Below, piece after piece: positions 48,101-57,846 of a DNA stretch of 64,000 bases. The stretch lies in assembly GCF_035083965.1 (NCBI RefSeq), contig NC_089724.1, positions 24,810,974 through 24,874,973 on the forward strand, given 5' to 3'. The translations under genes were made by a program, and so were the position numbers. The stretch is from Branchiostoma lanceolatum. Lineage: Eukaryota > Chordata > Leptocardii > Amphioxiformes > Branchiostomatidae. Each line of letters begins with the position of its first letter. Within the stretch, counting starts at the first letter, position 1. The notes under the pieces are model-generated. The model made no database searches, was not told the origin of the DNA, and saw only the letters and a list, made by a program, of their open reading frames with translations.

Positions 48101-51100
48101 TGCACCTAGTTTTTTCTGTGCACCCAAATCATTAGGTTAGGTGCAACGATGCACCTACATGTATTCCCAAAATGAATTTCCAGCTCTGGATTTACACAGA
48201 AACCTTTCTAAAATTTCTAAAATTGTTTACTTGTCAAATTACGATGGCTTACCTCCACTTGTTGGACTGGTGTCCCTGCCATCACTGAAGAACTGGACGT
48301 AAGAGTTGGGCACCTTGTGCTCCTTGGCTGCCTCCAGCAGACTGAACAGGTGGTTAATGTGGGCGTGGACACCTCCATCACTTACCTGTGGGGGAGGGGG
48401 GCAGAGTCATAGCATATCAAAGTAAAAAAGGGGTAAAGCAGGCATCCTCAATTGAGGTGAAGCATAATGCTTTTTCAAGTAGCTAGTGGTAGTGCAATGC
48501 GGCTTCGCCACGGCTCGCGCTTTTTGACCAAGCACACCGGGTCACCCCTACTCTTCTCGATAAGTGTGTAGGGTTCTTTTACGTGCAGAGGTTTGACGCC
48601 CTAATTAAAGCTCCCTCATACACGGGGCCGTCGTCTTTACGTCCCCATCGGATAGGATGATGCACATCTTTTCCAGTCATGTCCAGGCCCAGGCGCGAAC
48701 TCGGGCCGCTGGCTCCACGGAATTTGAACCAGATGTGGTGAGAGGCAGAGTGCGTAGACCTCTACACCATGCGGACACGACCAAAGTAAAGCTGGATATG
48801 ATTCATTTCTGTTTTCTAAAACACATGATTTGCAATAGCAAGACTGTATCTATCTATTTACCTTTCCAAATTGTAACTTGTTAATATTTTTCTCTTCAAA
48901 AACTGTGCTTTGTTTGAAAGAGCTTTGATGTATCATCTCAGAACTTCTAAAAACAAGTAGCTTGTACCTGGCACAAGAAAAAAACAACAGTATCATGACA
49001 GTACGCTACATACAACATGTATCATTGAGCTAACGTAAAATACTGTAGTATCAACTAACTCACCAGTCCAAGAAAGTGTAGCCTGCCGTTGCCTGCTTTC
49101 GCTCTCTCGAACGCTTTAACAAGAGTCTCGTTCTGATATACTTCCTTGGTCTCCATCGCCAAGTTAATTCGGACGATGTCCTGAAAGAGCAGCATAGAAA
49201 TAGTTCTACCTTTTTTCATGTTCACCATTATGACAAGTTAGTAATATATTTAAATTTTCATTCCTGCATTCAGTTATTTGCTGTTGTACTGTGGGTAGTC
49301 CAGTGGATCAAGAGGCTGGGAGTTCGAATCCCGGCTGTTGTCACTCACCCAACATACATGCTACTGGACAGGGTTGCAATACTTAGGACAGGACTTTAAG
49401 AAGTGGTCCACTGTTCATTGAATTTGTAAAAATTCAACCTACCATTGGGAGAATTTCCCTGTAAATACTGTACATAAATACTTGTCTGTCTTTCTGTCAC
49501 GACCAGTTGAAGATTAGCTCTTCCGCGAGCCTAAAATGTGAATGTATCAACTGCCTTGAACACTTTCGAATGAGAAATTGTATTGTACAGGATACATCTG
49601 TAGATGCATCCAACAGTTGAGATTTTTTCAAAGGACGTTTTACAGGCTACAGGTGTACCCCTGGCCAGAATGTACCCTGGCCTGTTACACCTGTACACAC
49701 GGAATAGCAAGATTGTTATATGATATAATCATATGAGAAAAGAAAGGGTGTCCAACCTGATACACCACCCTGCCTGCTCCAATGTTCAGATGGCCGACCT
49801 CACTGTTCCCCATGAGTCCATCAGGCAGCCCAACACTCAAACCATGGGCAGCCAGGGTCAGGTACTTCCCCTTGTCCTCGTCCTTGGCAAACCCGTCCAT
49901 GACTGGAGTGTCCGCATTGTGGATGGCATTTCCTGTTTATGATAAGAATGACAGACAAAAAAGATTTAGTGTAACTGTAAGCATAAACAGGTGCACACTG
50001 GAGTCGTTTCTCATTCACCAGTGCTTGTATGAGATTACGATGAGGTCAATGGTTGATTGCATGTATCTACATGTATTCAAAGCAAATGAACTTTGGGACA
50101 ACTGAAATTTAATACCGGTAACATCTCTTCCAGTTCCACAGACGAAAATAACAGCACTGAGCTGATATATGGCACAGTTGGCACTGCTGCATTGTGTAAA
50201 GTCAACTCTTCTACTAGTAGTTACGCAGAGTACCTTAAGATTGCCACATTAAAAAAAACAACACAGTTATATCAAGGGTGTCTCAAAAATGTCTTGAACA
50301 TCTGACTGAGGTGTGCTTCAAATACCTTGGAGATAACTGATGCTGCTTTAGTAAATGTCTTTTTCAAGTTTTAGTTGAATTTTCTTTAGTGTGACATGGT
50401 CTTGACTCTAATGGTACATGGAAGAATTATGACAGTTGATGTTATGTTGGGCTATAACTTGGGAACTGTTAAAACAGACACCCATACTGTGGCATACATG
50501 TCAAAACACTACTAGTAATTCTTCACTCCCTCGATGTGAAGTACAAAAGTATTAATCTCCAAGCAGATCCACACCGGACGCGAAAATCGTATATGCTAGC
50601 CAGAGAAGGTCCAGTCAGCCAGAGAGGGTCCAATCAGCCCCGTTGATTGGACCCTCTCTGGCTGACTGGACCTTCTCTGGCTAGCATATATGAATTTTGT
50701 GCCCGGTGTGGATCTGCTTAGAGTTAGAGATTACAAAAGTATCATGAATACCGTTTTAGCACAGAGAACACGTATGCCACGCCTACTTTTGGCAAGGTCT
50801 TTCCCCTGCCTATGTAGTAGTGAGAACAGGGTGACCCTCTGACTACGTGCTACTCAGCATGGCTGGGGTATTTATAGCTCCGACAAACAGAGGTCGTTGA
50901 ACCTGAGAGGGTCACTGTTCTTGGACTTGCATGTCATTCAAAGGAAGACCTCTGCTAAATGTTACTCGATAAGAAATATGTTGGTTCTACATTATTACTT
51001 TCACTTCAAGGTTAAAGGTAGTTGTCAAAATAAGTAGATTTATAAAAGTTTGATTGTTAAAAAAACAGTGGTCTACATAAAGTACCATGCAACGATCATT

Positions 51101-52953
51101 AAGTGTTTTATCAATCTAACTTTTGCAGTAGAGTTCTGAATAGAATATATTTTACCTTGCTGTACATTATAGTTGTATAAAAAGTATTTTTAGGGCTGCT
51201 CAAACACGCCCTCCTCTGAAATCGCCACGATGCAGAATAATTTGAAGATAACGAAAAAGCACGATAACTTCAATCAAGGACATTATATAGGAAGGACTGA
51301 GCACAGAGTCAGTCCCCCGCTGCGCGCTATTGTACAGACCCGCCAAACCCCGCGGCGATCTATTGTTTCCGCCCTCCGGCGGCGCTCCTTTGTGCTCCCC
51401 CGTTCAATTCATGTCTTCCCGCCAAAACACTGCAAATGAGCCCGATCATGACGTCACGCGCTCCGATGCTGGCCGAACACGGCCCGAACCTACCCGAACT
51501 ACGGGCGAGATGCCTGTAGTTTCCGCGGATTTCCTTATTTGGGAAGCAAACGTGACGTGTGCAAACGGCAGCAGCTTCTGGGGAAGACGCCGGCGGCCAT
51601 TTTGATATGTGTTCGGGCGCTGTAGGGTAAAGATTGGTGAGTTTACAGGCTTTTTCGTGGAAATCTCATAAAGTTTTTGTCTGTAAAACATGTAAGAACA
51701 TTCAAAGATTTATGCTGCTAAAACATAGTTACATCATTATTTGTGTATAAGTAAACGCTTTTTTAAAAAACTTCGAACGCTTTTGTTTACATTATTGTAC
51801 AGTTTACTACAGATCGCTAGCGATTTTTTGGTGATCGTTGAGCAAGAACATTCCTCAATTTTTTACAAATTCCGTAGATGGCCTTGCGGTCCCAGCCTTG
51901 CACGGTGAGCCAACAAAGTGGACATGTCCGTATTTCGGGGGTTGTTTGCAAAGCCAAGCCGTTTGTTATGCCAGCACTTGCACGGGGAACATGTCCTGAC
52001 ATCCATATCTTTGTTAGGTTCCCAATCTTATCGACTCCCGATCTTTGTGTTTTTTTGCAGATTGCAAACTTCCATGGAAATGGCATGACCACCAGAGCGA
52101 CGTCCCACGATACAGCGCTACCGAAAATACAACGTAGAAGATAAATAAAGATTTACGCATCAAATTATTTGTTGGAACCAACCTCCAAAATTCTGTTTTT
52201 AGTAAAATGTAACACTACCTGTAAATATTGAATAAATACATGGATTTCTTGAATTCATTAATCTCTAGTGTGATAATTTCTTCTTCAATTTTCTAGTCGG
52301 TATTCTAGCTTGACGCAAGTGTTTTTGCCTGACGGTAGCGATGAATGCAGATCCCCCCTCCCCGTGACAGTTCGGTTGCGCCAGACTATTGTTGCAGCAA
52401 TTATAAACGGATATTGGAGGCACGATTTTTAAAAATATGTGACTCAGAAATACAGATCGTTTAGAAAACTAACTTATAAATACACTACACAAGGACATTA
52501 TCATTATGCTGTGTTGCTTGATCTTGCTCTTGGTGAAGACGGCTCTCTTATGAACTTGTTTAAATCACACAACATGCAAGTGAAAGTGGTAGCTTTGTCG
52601 AAATTTTTGTGTGGTTTTTGGGACTTCCAGCTTCCCCGTTTTTTGACGATCGTCTCGAAAATCACTCAAAAACAAAGTCACCTTCGCCTGGTCCGGCCAT
52701 TCTGAATTTGTGTTACAATAGTGGACCGCTTGGAATCCATGCAAATCTGGGGGTGATTCGTATGTAGGTGTTAATTATTTTTACAACCATGAACCGAAGG
52801 TTCTTGAATAGGGACTGATTGTGTGCTCAGTCCTTCCTATATAATGTCCTTGCTTCAATCCAGAGAACACAGAATCAATTTGGAAGGGACAATACCTTCA
52901 GTGTTGTCTACAATCCCCCATCCATCGATGACAATCAGGCAGACCTTAGCCAT
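39140..52953 (-). CDS. 2,3-bisphosphoglycerate-independent phosphoglycerate mutase
   Basis: Interconverts 3- and 2-phosphoglycerate in glycolysis without the bisphosphoglycerate cofactor, using two Mn ions. Twelve exons: 52953-52896, 49932-49757, 49180-49064, 48385-48253, 47715-47537, 46096-46015, 45145-45036, 42688-42562, 41340-41192, 40884-40767, 40090-39956, 39285-39140. They give 509 residues, the usual length. Visible motifs are LIVIDGWG (Asp10), [14 protein letters not shown] with the phospho-acceptor Ser63, [41 protein letters not shown] and [10 protein letters not shown]. All catalytic and metal residues expected for the alkaline-phosphatase superfamily are present. The start ATG has a GGAACCATGG context. 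The intron after 41192 has a GC donor (AAG then GCAAGT). Not related in sequence to the vertebrate dPGM enzyme. Confidence 0.95.
39425..39905 (+). pseudogene. 5'-truncated non-LTR retrotransposon 3' end
   Basis: The plus frame reads [20 protein letters not shown] then [11 protein letters not shown], the CxxC...EDE-x-HF-x-x-x-C-x-x-Y-x-x-x-R finger found at the C-terminus of many non-LTR polymerases. A 3' UTR follows, ending AATAAAG and a short tandem TTCAC tail, typical of CR1/L2-like insertions. Antisense in the last mutase intron. Confidence 0.75.
40245..40445 (-). repeat. tRNA-derived SINE, family 3
   Basis: Read on the minus strand, GTCCCGAGTTTCGAAACCAC resembles a Pol III B-box region, followed by the conserved TTGTGCCCTTGGGAAAGGCA block shared with the copy at 42250-42525. 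In a mutase intron. Confidence 0.6.
40971..41028. repeat. Perfect 58-bp palindrome
   Basis: TTTTTTAATGTGCAAGTTTA then GGTATCAG is followed by its exact inverse. It would form a 27-28 bp hairpin in the mutase pre-mRNA intron. It does not have the TAGCC ends of the other foldbacks. Confidence 0.85.
41775..42190. repeat. GTGCACC-rich dispersed repeat, copy 1
   Basis: Begins GGGCTCGAAATAGTGGGTGC and ends CAAAGATGAATTTCGAGCCA. Clusters of GGTGCACC and GTGCACCCAA near both ends form mutually inverted blocks. A near-complete second copy is at 45447-45857. No open frame of interest. Confidence 0.75.
42250..42525 (-). repeat. tRNA-derived SINE, family 3, fuller copy
   Basis: On the minus strand GCATAGTGGCAGCGCATCCG (A-box-like) is followed by CCAGGTTCAATCGCC (B box) about 30 nt later. 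Then come the TTGTGCCCTTGGGAAAGGCA core and a longer unique body. In a mutase intron. Confidence 0.75.
42705..42830. repeat. Second copy of the GTTAGACATCCAGG repeat
   Basis: GATGAAGGTTAGACATCCAG, AAGATACGCCAAAAA, GTCAGACGTTTCAGAC and GCATCCGCTGTCTTTC match 3985-4080. Adjacent to mutase exon 8. Confidence 0.65.
43130..44412 (-). pseudogene. Non-LTR retrotransposon reverse transcriptase, frameshifted
   Basis: Two minus frames overlap near 43860-44080 and together cover the RT palm and thumb. Visible blocks are [54 protein letters not shown] and the catalytic YADD. In the other frame [38 protein letters not shown] and a stop at 43233 follow. The 5' half (endonuclease) is missing and the reading frame is broken after YADD, so it is inactive. 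Jockey/CR1-type clade; exact family unknown. Confidence 0.85.
44417..44722. repeat. Long hairpin with about 100-bp arms
   Basis: Left arm from ACGTACGCACCCCCTCTCC through CAGCATTTCGGTGG to CGCTTTAAGT-type sequence; right arm is its inverse, nearly identical over about 98 bp, separated by about 107 bp. The arms sit just 5' of the truncated reverse transcriptase. Confidence 0.8.
45447..45857. repeat. GTGCACC-rich dispersed repeat, copy 2
   Basis: Same ends and layout as 41775-42190 (GGGCTCGAAATAGTGGGTGC to AAAAAGAATTTCGAGCCC), about 80-90 percent alike by eye. The two copies are in the same direction. In a mutase intron. Confidence 0.75.
47289..47418. repeat. Palindromic ATACAACA repeat
   Basis: ATACAACACGTTGTATTCCG at the left pairs with CGGAATACCCCGTGTTGTAT at the right; inner CCCAGCCC pairs with GGGCTGG. 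A half copy is at 1638-1725. In a mutase intron, next to exon 5. Confidence 0.65.
47816..48190. repeat. Partial, diverged GTGCACC repeat
   Basis: The right part (GTGCACCTAGTTTTTTCTGT, then ATTCCCAAAATGAATTTCCA) matches the end of the other copies. The left part is AT-rich and only weakly similar. Confidence 0.5.
48430..48782 (-). repeat. tRNA-derived SINE, family 1, minus copy
   Basis: On the minus strand it starts GTCCGCATGGTGTAGAGGTC and GGTTCAAATTCCGTG (better preserved B box than the 26561 copy). It continues through GGACATGACTGGAAAAGATG to a tail with GCATTGCACTACCACTAGC. In a mutase intron. Confidence 0.8.
49291..49570 (+). repeat. tRNA-derived SINE, family 2
   Basis: GTGGGTAGTCCAGTGGATCA (A-box-like) and GGGAGTTCGAATCCCGG (canonical B box) head a body with GTGGTCCACTGTTCATTG and TCACGACCAGTTGAAGATTA. 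A related copy is at 56215-56490. In a mutase intron. Confidence 0.8.
50570..50725. repeat. Long palindrome in mutase intron 1
   Basis: AAGCAGATCCACACCGG and GGTCCAGTCAGCCAGAGAGG are mirrored by CCTCTCTGGCTGACTGGACC and CCGGTGTGGATCTGCTT. Nearly complete self-pairing over about 140 bp. Different termini from the TAGCC family. Confidence 0.8.
51275..52852. mobile_element. 1.58-kb TIR element in mutase intron 1, with target duplication
   Basis: CAAGGACATTATATAGGAAG then GACTGAGCACA begins the element and its inverse ends it (about 40 bp inverted repeats). CTTCAAT flanks it at 51268-51274 and 52853-52859. The left 350 bp is CpG-rich, ending GGCGGCCATTTTGA, which resembles a promoter. Open frames at 51330-51605 (+) and 51817-52092 (-) are unrecognised. 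The right end is 43 bp from the donor of mutase exon 1. Confidence 0.75.
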
Positions 52954-53606
52954 GGTTCCAGCAGTAGTGTTGTTCAGCGGGGTAGTGGCACTACAATCCG
53001 AAATAACCGGCAAAATGAAGGAGAAAAGGTCACAGGAAGAACGTTAGCCTCCTTTACAGGCCAGTGGGTGGAGCTACTATTATTTTTTAGGGGGAGCGCT
53101 GTTTCGTGATTTTCAACTTATCGGGACCAGGTTCTTTTGCTGGCGATACCGTATCTGCCGGGTGACCGTATCTGCCGCCTACGTGAAAATCGCGAATCAG
53201 CTGCGCTCCCCAAAATAACCCGGGAGGCCTGGAAAGGAGGCTAAAACACCTAAGCACGTACTACTGACAATTTGCGGTGACGTCGTAAAATCCAGTAAAA
53301 TAATAATTTCGTACAATTATGAGCACATATAGAAATATTTACCCATTCAACATTTGAAAAGTAAAATTTAAGAAAGAAAAGCTAAGTTACATATTGATGA
53401 GTTTCATAGTAATTGTGAATTTTTGATACGGAATAATCCATGTTTTGCGACAGTGCGAGTTTGCGGCACAATATCACTTCCGGGTTACACGGCGTTCGAG
53501 TCTGCGGTGATGGAAAAATGAAGTTTCAGAATTTTCGAGGAAGGCGAAAGGAGATTTTTGAGTTTTCTTTGGTTTTCTTTTGCATTTTGGTTACCCTGTT
53601 GCACAG
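52954..53606. promoter_or_regulatory. Bidirectional promoter interval, mutase (-) and PAAT homologue (+)
   Basis: Only 653 bp separate the two start codons, which point away from each other. The interval contains an element with TAGCCTCCTTTACAGGCC at 53045 and its near inverse ending AGGAGGCTA at 53243, without a clear target duplication. The other half of the interval contains a CACTTCCGGG Ets-like box near 53476. No TATA box was seen in a convincing position. Confidence 0.45.
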
Positions 53607-56600
53607 ATGGCTCACTGCACGTGCACAGCTTCGTGGAACGTCGCTGGAGGCTCCGTAGATTTGAGCAGCGTCCTGAGCTACGCGTGGAAAGAGAGCGACG
53701 AATCAGAAAGGTGAGATTTATCCCTAATAAATATACAATCACAATGCATCTTCTTAGATAAATTTGATAACAATTTTTGTATACCTAGTGATGTATTTAG
53801 CAAGAAAATATCTTAGACTAAGTCTCCTGTATCATTTGAGGCTATTGACAGGAAGCTCCTCAACCAGCAGTGGAAAAATTTGCACTGCTGACAGGATGAT
53901 CCTGTCAGCAATACAATTTTTTCTACTGCTGACAGGATCATTTTGTCAATAGCTACTTCCTTTGATAATTTTGCAAAATAATTACTTTTTCATGTTACGA
54001 ATTTTGCCCCAAAAATGATGACCTACATGGATGCCAGTTTAATTTCTTATCCATCTTTTCTATCTGTTCAAGACAACACATGGTGATGGTCAATGTTTTT
54101 TCACCAATTTACAGTAGCGAGGACTGCAGCAAAGATGAAGACCTTGATGGCACCAGTCCGCCCCAGCCACTTATTTTACAACCACCTGACTTGGACACGC
54201 CCACTTCCTGTGAAATACACATTGGTAAAAAATCTATTGGACTACTTTAGTATTATATATGATATGTAGTTATATGATATGTAGTCCTTACTAGTAGTAA
54301 CTAGATAGATATCATTATTGTGATATGGTAGAACTGCAAAAATGTTTTTTTTGAAGCCCAGCTATTGACAGGATGATCCTGTCAACAGTAGAAAAATTTG
54401 CACTGTTGACAGGATGATCCTCCCAGCAGTAGAAAATTTTGCACTGTTGATAGAGCGATCCTGACAACAGCTAGTGCAAATTTTTTTACTGTTGACTGTT
54501 GACAGTTGACTGTTAATCAACTCTACACAAATAATTAACAGACTGTTTTATTGTGTGTATTACTGAAATAATGTTTAAGCGGCCAGTGACGGCATAATGA
54601 TCTTTACTCCCTCGTTTTCTCTGTTGTAAAGCATGTAGAGAACACACCGCTACAGAGATTGTAGGTTTGGCAGTCGTCAGTAGTGCTCATCATATAGAGA
54701 TATTCACCAAGGATGGTTACCAAGCAACAGGCAGAGGGGAGGTGGTCTGTAAACCAGGGAATGGAAGGTAAGATGGACAAAGAATTCTCCTACGCAGAGC
54801 CTTGCCCATGGCCTATACAACCTTGGGGATGCTCTGCTAATAAACCGGGCTGAGGTTTCCACTTTTGTGGGCGTATCCTCTGACCTGAGCTGTAAGCCAA
54901 TCAGATCATTGGCTTTACGTAAAGAAAACATTTAGGTAATTCTCTGACAGCTGGTTAGAGGCCACGCCCACAAAACTGGAAACCTCGGCCTGGTTAAACA
55001 GAGCCTCCCCATGGTACATGTATATTGCACCGGCCGCGCTCTGCATAGAACAATGGGACAGAAAAGCATATTAGCTTAAAACAGTTATCTAGCAATTTGA
55101 ATAGGCTGACAGTCTAAAGTAGTATCAGACACATGAATTGTGATATCATGTCATGAAATCAAATATGATACAAAGTCTTGTGGTGTGAAATTCTAACTGC
55201 ATGAGCATTTGTCCTACTACAAGATTCTTCTTCTTGAGAATGTTATTCTTTAGCAACAGGCTTCCTATAGTGCACTGTTCAAAGTCCTTTTGCTGTACAC
55301 TGTGATTGTTGAATGTGTAAGTTGCACTTGGTATTTAATATTCTGCATAGGAAGTAACATCTATCATCATCATCATCATCATCTTCGCCGCTAACTTTCA
55401 GTTCTCACTGATCGAGGCAGGCATGATGATTTAGATTAGCAGAACTGCAGCAAACTGACTTTCTTGTTATCTGTTTCAGTTCTTGCCAACAAACCATGTA
55501 CCATGCTGACCTTGACCTTACTTATCCTGTGACAGATCTGTCCATCAGGGTGAGTGAGTGGATGTCGTTCATAATCTTTTCATTGTTTCATTTGTACAGA
55601 AAACAGATCTGAAGATTCTTTATTTGATTTTGGACCTGTAGGTTTGTGAAGTTCATACAGGACTGCTCATTTAGCTATTACTAATAAAGGGCTAGACAAT
55701 ACAGAACATGTATTAAGATTTGAGCATGAAACAGTTACATAACACAAAACTACCCATGGTGTCTATTAGTATAATATTTTCAGTAAGACTAGAATAGTAG
55801 CTATTGTATAGTAGTGATATTTGAAAGAGTATGCTTTTCTGTGCATATATATTTTCGACTGTGGTGACTTTTTTTCTGTACAGAAGCCCCAGTGAGTGTT
55901 CATGTAGAAAAAAAACACTTATTGGAGATAAAAAGGTTCTAGACAGTGCATTCCAAGTTTAGTGACTGTTTAGAATTATATAGAATCATGTCTTCAATCT
56001 TGTTCGTTTCTTCGCAGTTTGTGACGTTGGCGGACAGATCGTGCTTGGTTGTCTACATCATCGAGGTTGTGCTGTCCCCATGTAAGCTGTCCGTGCCAGG
56101 GCGGGTGGACCACAGGAAGGTCCATCATATGTTAGGGGAGTCGGGGGTGGAGCTGTCGGATGGAGCAAAGAACCTCATGAGACTGCTGGAGTCACAGCAA
56201 CAGGTAAGTTGGCTGAAACTACCTCTGGACCAAGTTGTTGTGAGTTTGAATCCCGGCTGTTGTCATTCACCTGACATGCATGCACACTACTAGAAAGGGT
56301 CGCAGTCCTTAGGATGGGACACTACATGTAAATCGTGGTCCACTGTCCATTGTACTTGTTCTATAAAAGAGCTAGGAGAATTTTTCACTTACAATGAATA
56401 TTGCACGTAGTGTCTGTTTTTCCTGTCATGACTAGTGGAAAATTAGCTCTGTGAGGTAAACTCTCTCAAGATCACGTTCACTCAGTCAGACCCATTTTGC
56501 CTCTTCCAGAATCAAGGAAATGCGATGGGTCAACAGACGTCCAACATGGCCGCCATCCTACCACTTCTAGGGATGTTCACTGGTGCCATGGGTGGACAAC

Positions 56601-57567
56601 CTTCTCCATCACCTCCCAAACATCCCGCACAGACTACTTCCCAAGTTCCTCCAGCCAGCAGCTCTAGAACTCCCGTCTCCTCAAACGCAGACATACAGGG
56701 CGGCAACTTTTCAAACATGTTGCAGAAGCTGACGTTGTCGGACCAAGCAGGGGCCTCAGGCCTGAACGGTGATCTGATGTTATCCATGTTACAAAATGTT
56801 TGTAAAGAAGTCGGCCAAAACAGACAGACTTCCACTGGTGCAGAGGGCAGACAAGTTTTAACTCAGGAGAAGGAAAGTTCTAGTGTTGATGACATGGATA
56901 TGAGAGACAGAGAAACCAGCTGTAAAGATGAACAAGGAAAAGGTCAAGTTGAAGAGGAAATTGATGATAATCCAAGGTTAGTTCTGGTAGCCCAAATCAG
57001 AAACATGTCTTTACATACTGTTGATTTGAGATTTGGTTTGTGGTTGCACAATCTTGCAAAATTGCTGCATAATGGTCATCATTGTGATTATGATGATTGT
57101 GTTATCTTAATTCAGAGCTCGAAATCCTGGGTGCATGTTCACTTTTGTGCACCAAGAATTGAGTGTGAGTACCATCTTCCGTAGTGACCACTGGCTCAAA
57201 AATATTGTCTGTGGTTAGCAAGCGATTTTTTTTTAGCCAGCGGTCACTACGGAGGATGGTACTCATGATACCAAGAATTGGAGGTGTGCACCTAATTTAT
57301 CACTCAGGGGATGCACCAGTGCACCTTGATATTTGTGTCAGAAAAGACAAACAAACCTTTGTTGTACTACTTTCTTTGTCTTTTTCCAGGTTTGTTACAG
57401 ACGATGAGATGTCCGACATGGAGAACAGAATTATGGGTAATCTGTCCTCCATGGAGGAGAGGATCATGGGAAGGGTGGATGACCAGTTACAAGGCATGCA
57501 GAGCCGTATCGAGTCCAAGTTAGATGCTGTGTTAAATGCCGTGCTCAGCAAAAAAGATGATAGCTAA
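53607..57567 (+). CDS. PAAT-like protein (C10orf88 homologue)
   Basis: Seven exons: 53607-53710, 54115-54224, 54632-54767, 55480-55549, 56018-56203, 56510-56976, 57390-57567. They give 416 residues; human PAAT/C10orf88 is about 445. Blocks that match the family in order are TATEIVGLAVVSSAHHIEIF, then GRGEVV, then GRVDHRKVHHMLGESG through ELSDGAKNLMRLLESQQQ, then LMLSMLQNVCKEVGQ, and a C-terminal amphipathic helix DMENRIMGNLSSMEERIMGR. The middle (about residues 205-345) is Ser/Pro-rich and poorly conserved. PAAT is reported to bind mitochondrial ABC transporters and to have ATPase activity; I see no Walker motif here. The ATG follows the mutase promoter and is the first that keeps the frame. 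Identification is from recalled family motifs. Confidence 0.8.
53860..53960. repeat. GACAGGATGATCCTGTC repeats, PAAT intron 1
   Basis: Self-complementary GCTGACAGGATGATCCTGTC units joined by A/T-rich AAAATTTGCACT linkers. The same unit recurs in intron 2 at 54360-54500. Confidence 0.65.
54360..54520. repeat. GACAGGATGATCCTGTC repeats, PAAT intron 2
   Basis: Three to four diverged units (TTGACAGGATGATCC, CAACAGTAGAAAAATTTGCA) followed by TGTTGACTGTTGACAGTTGA. Same motif as in intron 1. Confidence 0.65.
55362..55385. repeat. (ATC)n microsatellite
   Basis: About seven ATC/CAT triplets in PAAT intron 3. Confidence 0.8.
56215..56490 (+). repeat. tRNA-derived SINE, family 2, second copy
   Basis: GTGAGTTTGAATCCCGGCTG (B box), AGGATGGGACACTACATG, GTGGTCCACTGTCCATTG and TCATGACTAGTGGAAAATTA parallel the copy at 49291-49570. 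Begins directly after the donor of PAAT exon 5, so the original head is truncated. Confidence 0.75.
57110..57330. repeat. GTGCACC repeat piece with a nested foldback
   Basis: Starts GAGCTCGAAATCCTGGGTGC and resumes GGAGGTGTGCACCTAATTTA. It is split at about 57168-57266 by a hairpin with TGAGTACCATC ends and CCGTAGTGACC arms. ACCAAGAATT flanks the hairpin on both sides, a 10-bp target duplication. In PAAT intron 6. Confidence 0.7.
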
Positions 57568-57666
57568 TTACTACTGGATGATTCTCTGTAACAGTGCTTT
57601 AATTAGATGGTTGATATGAACATTCTAACGTTTTAATGAAAAGTTGGTCATCTATCTGTACATGAA

Positions 57667-57672
57667 ATTAAA
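57667..57672 (+). terminator. Candidate polyadenylation signal of the PAAT homologue
   Basis: ATTAAA 100 nt after the stop codon. The nearby transposon-like element at 57849 begins downstream, consistent with a short 3' UTR. Confidence 0.4.
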
Positions 57673-57846
57673 AACAGTTATAAGCTTGTGACTCAAAATG
57701 ATAATGGTGTTTGTGCTGCATAGCAATCTGAAATGTTCTTGTTGAACTGAGTTCATTGCTGTTTTGTAGATTCTGAATTTGTGCCAATGATGTGAAAATA
57801 TGTGCTGTTATGTACAAGATGCCTTGTGAAAGTTGTAAGACTAGAA

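Noticed and set aside
49291-49345. Functional tRNA gene
   Set aside because: A canonical B box is present, but there is no acceptor stem pairing, and a related copy at 56215 shares the downstream SINE body.
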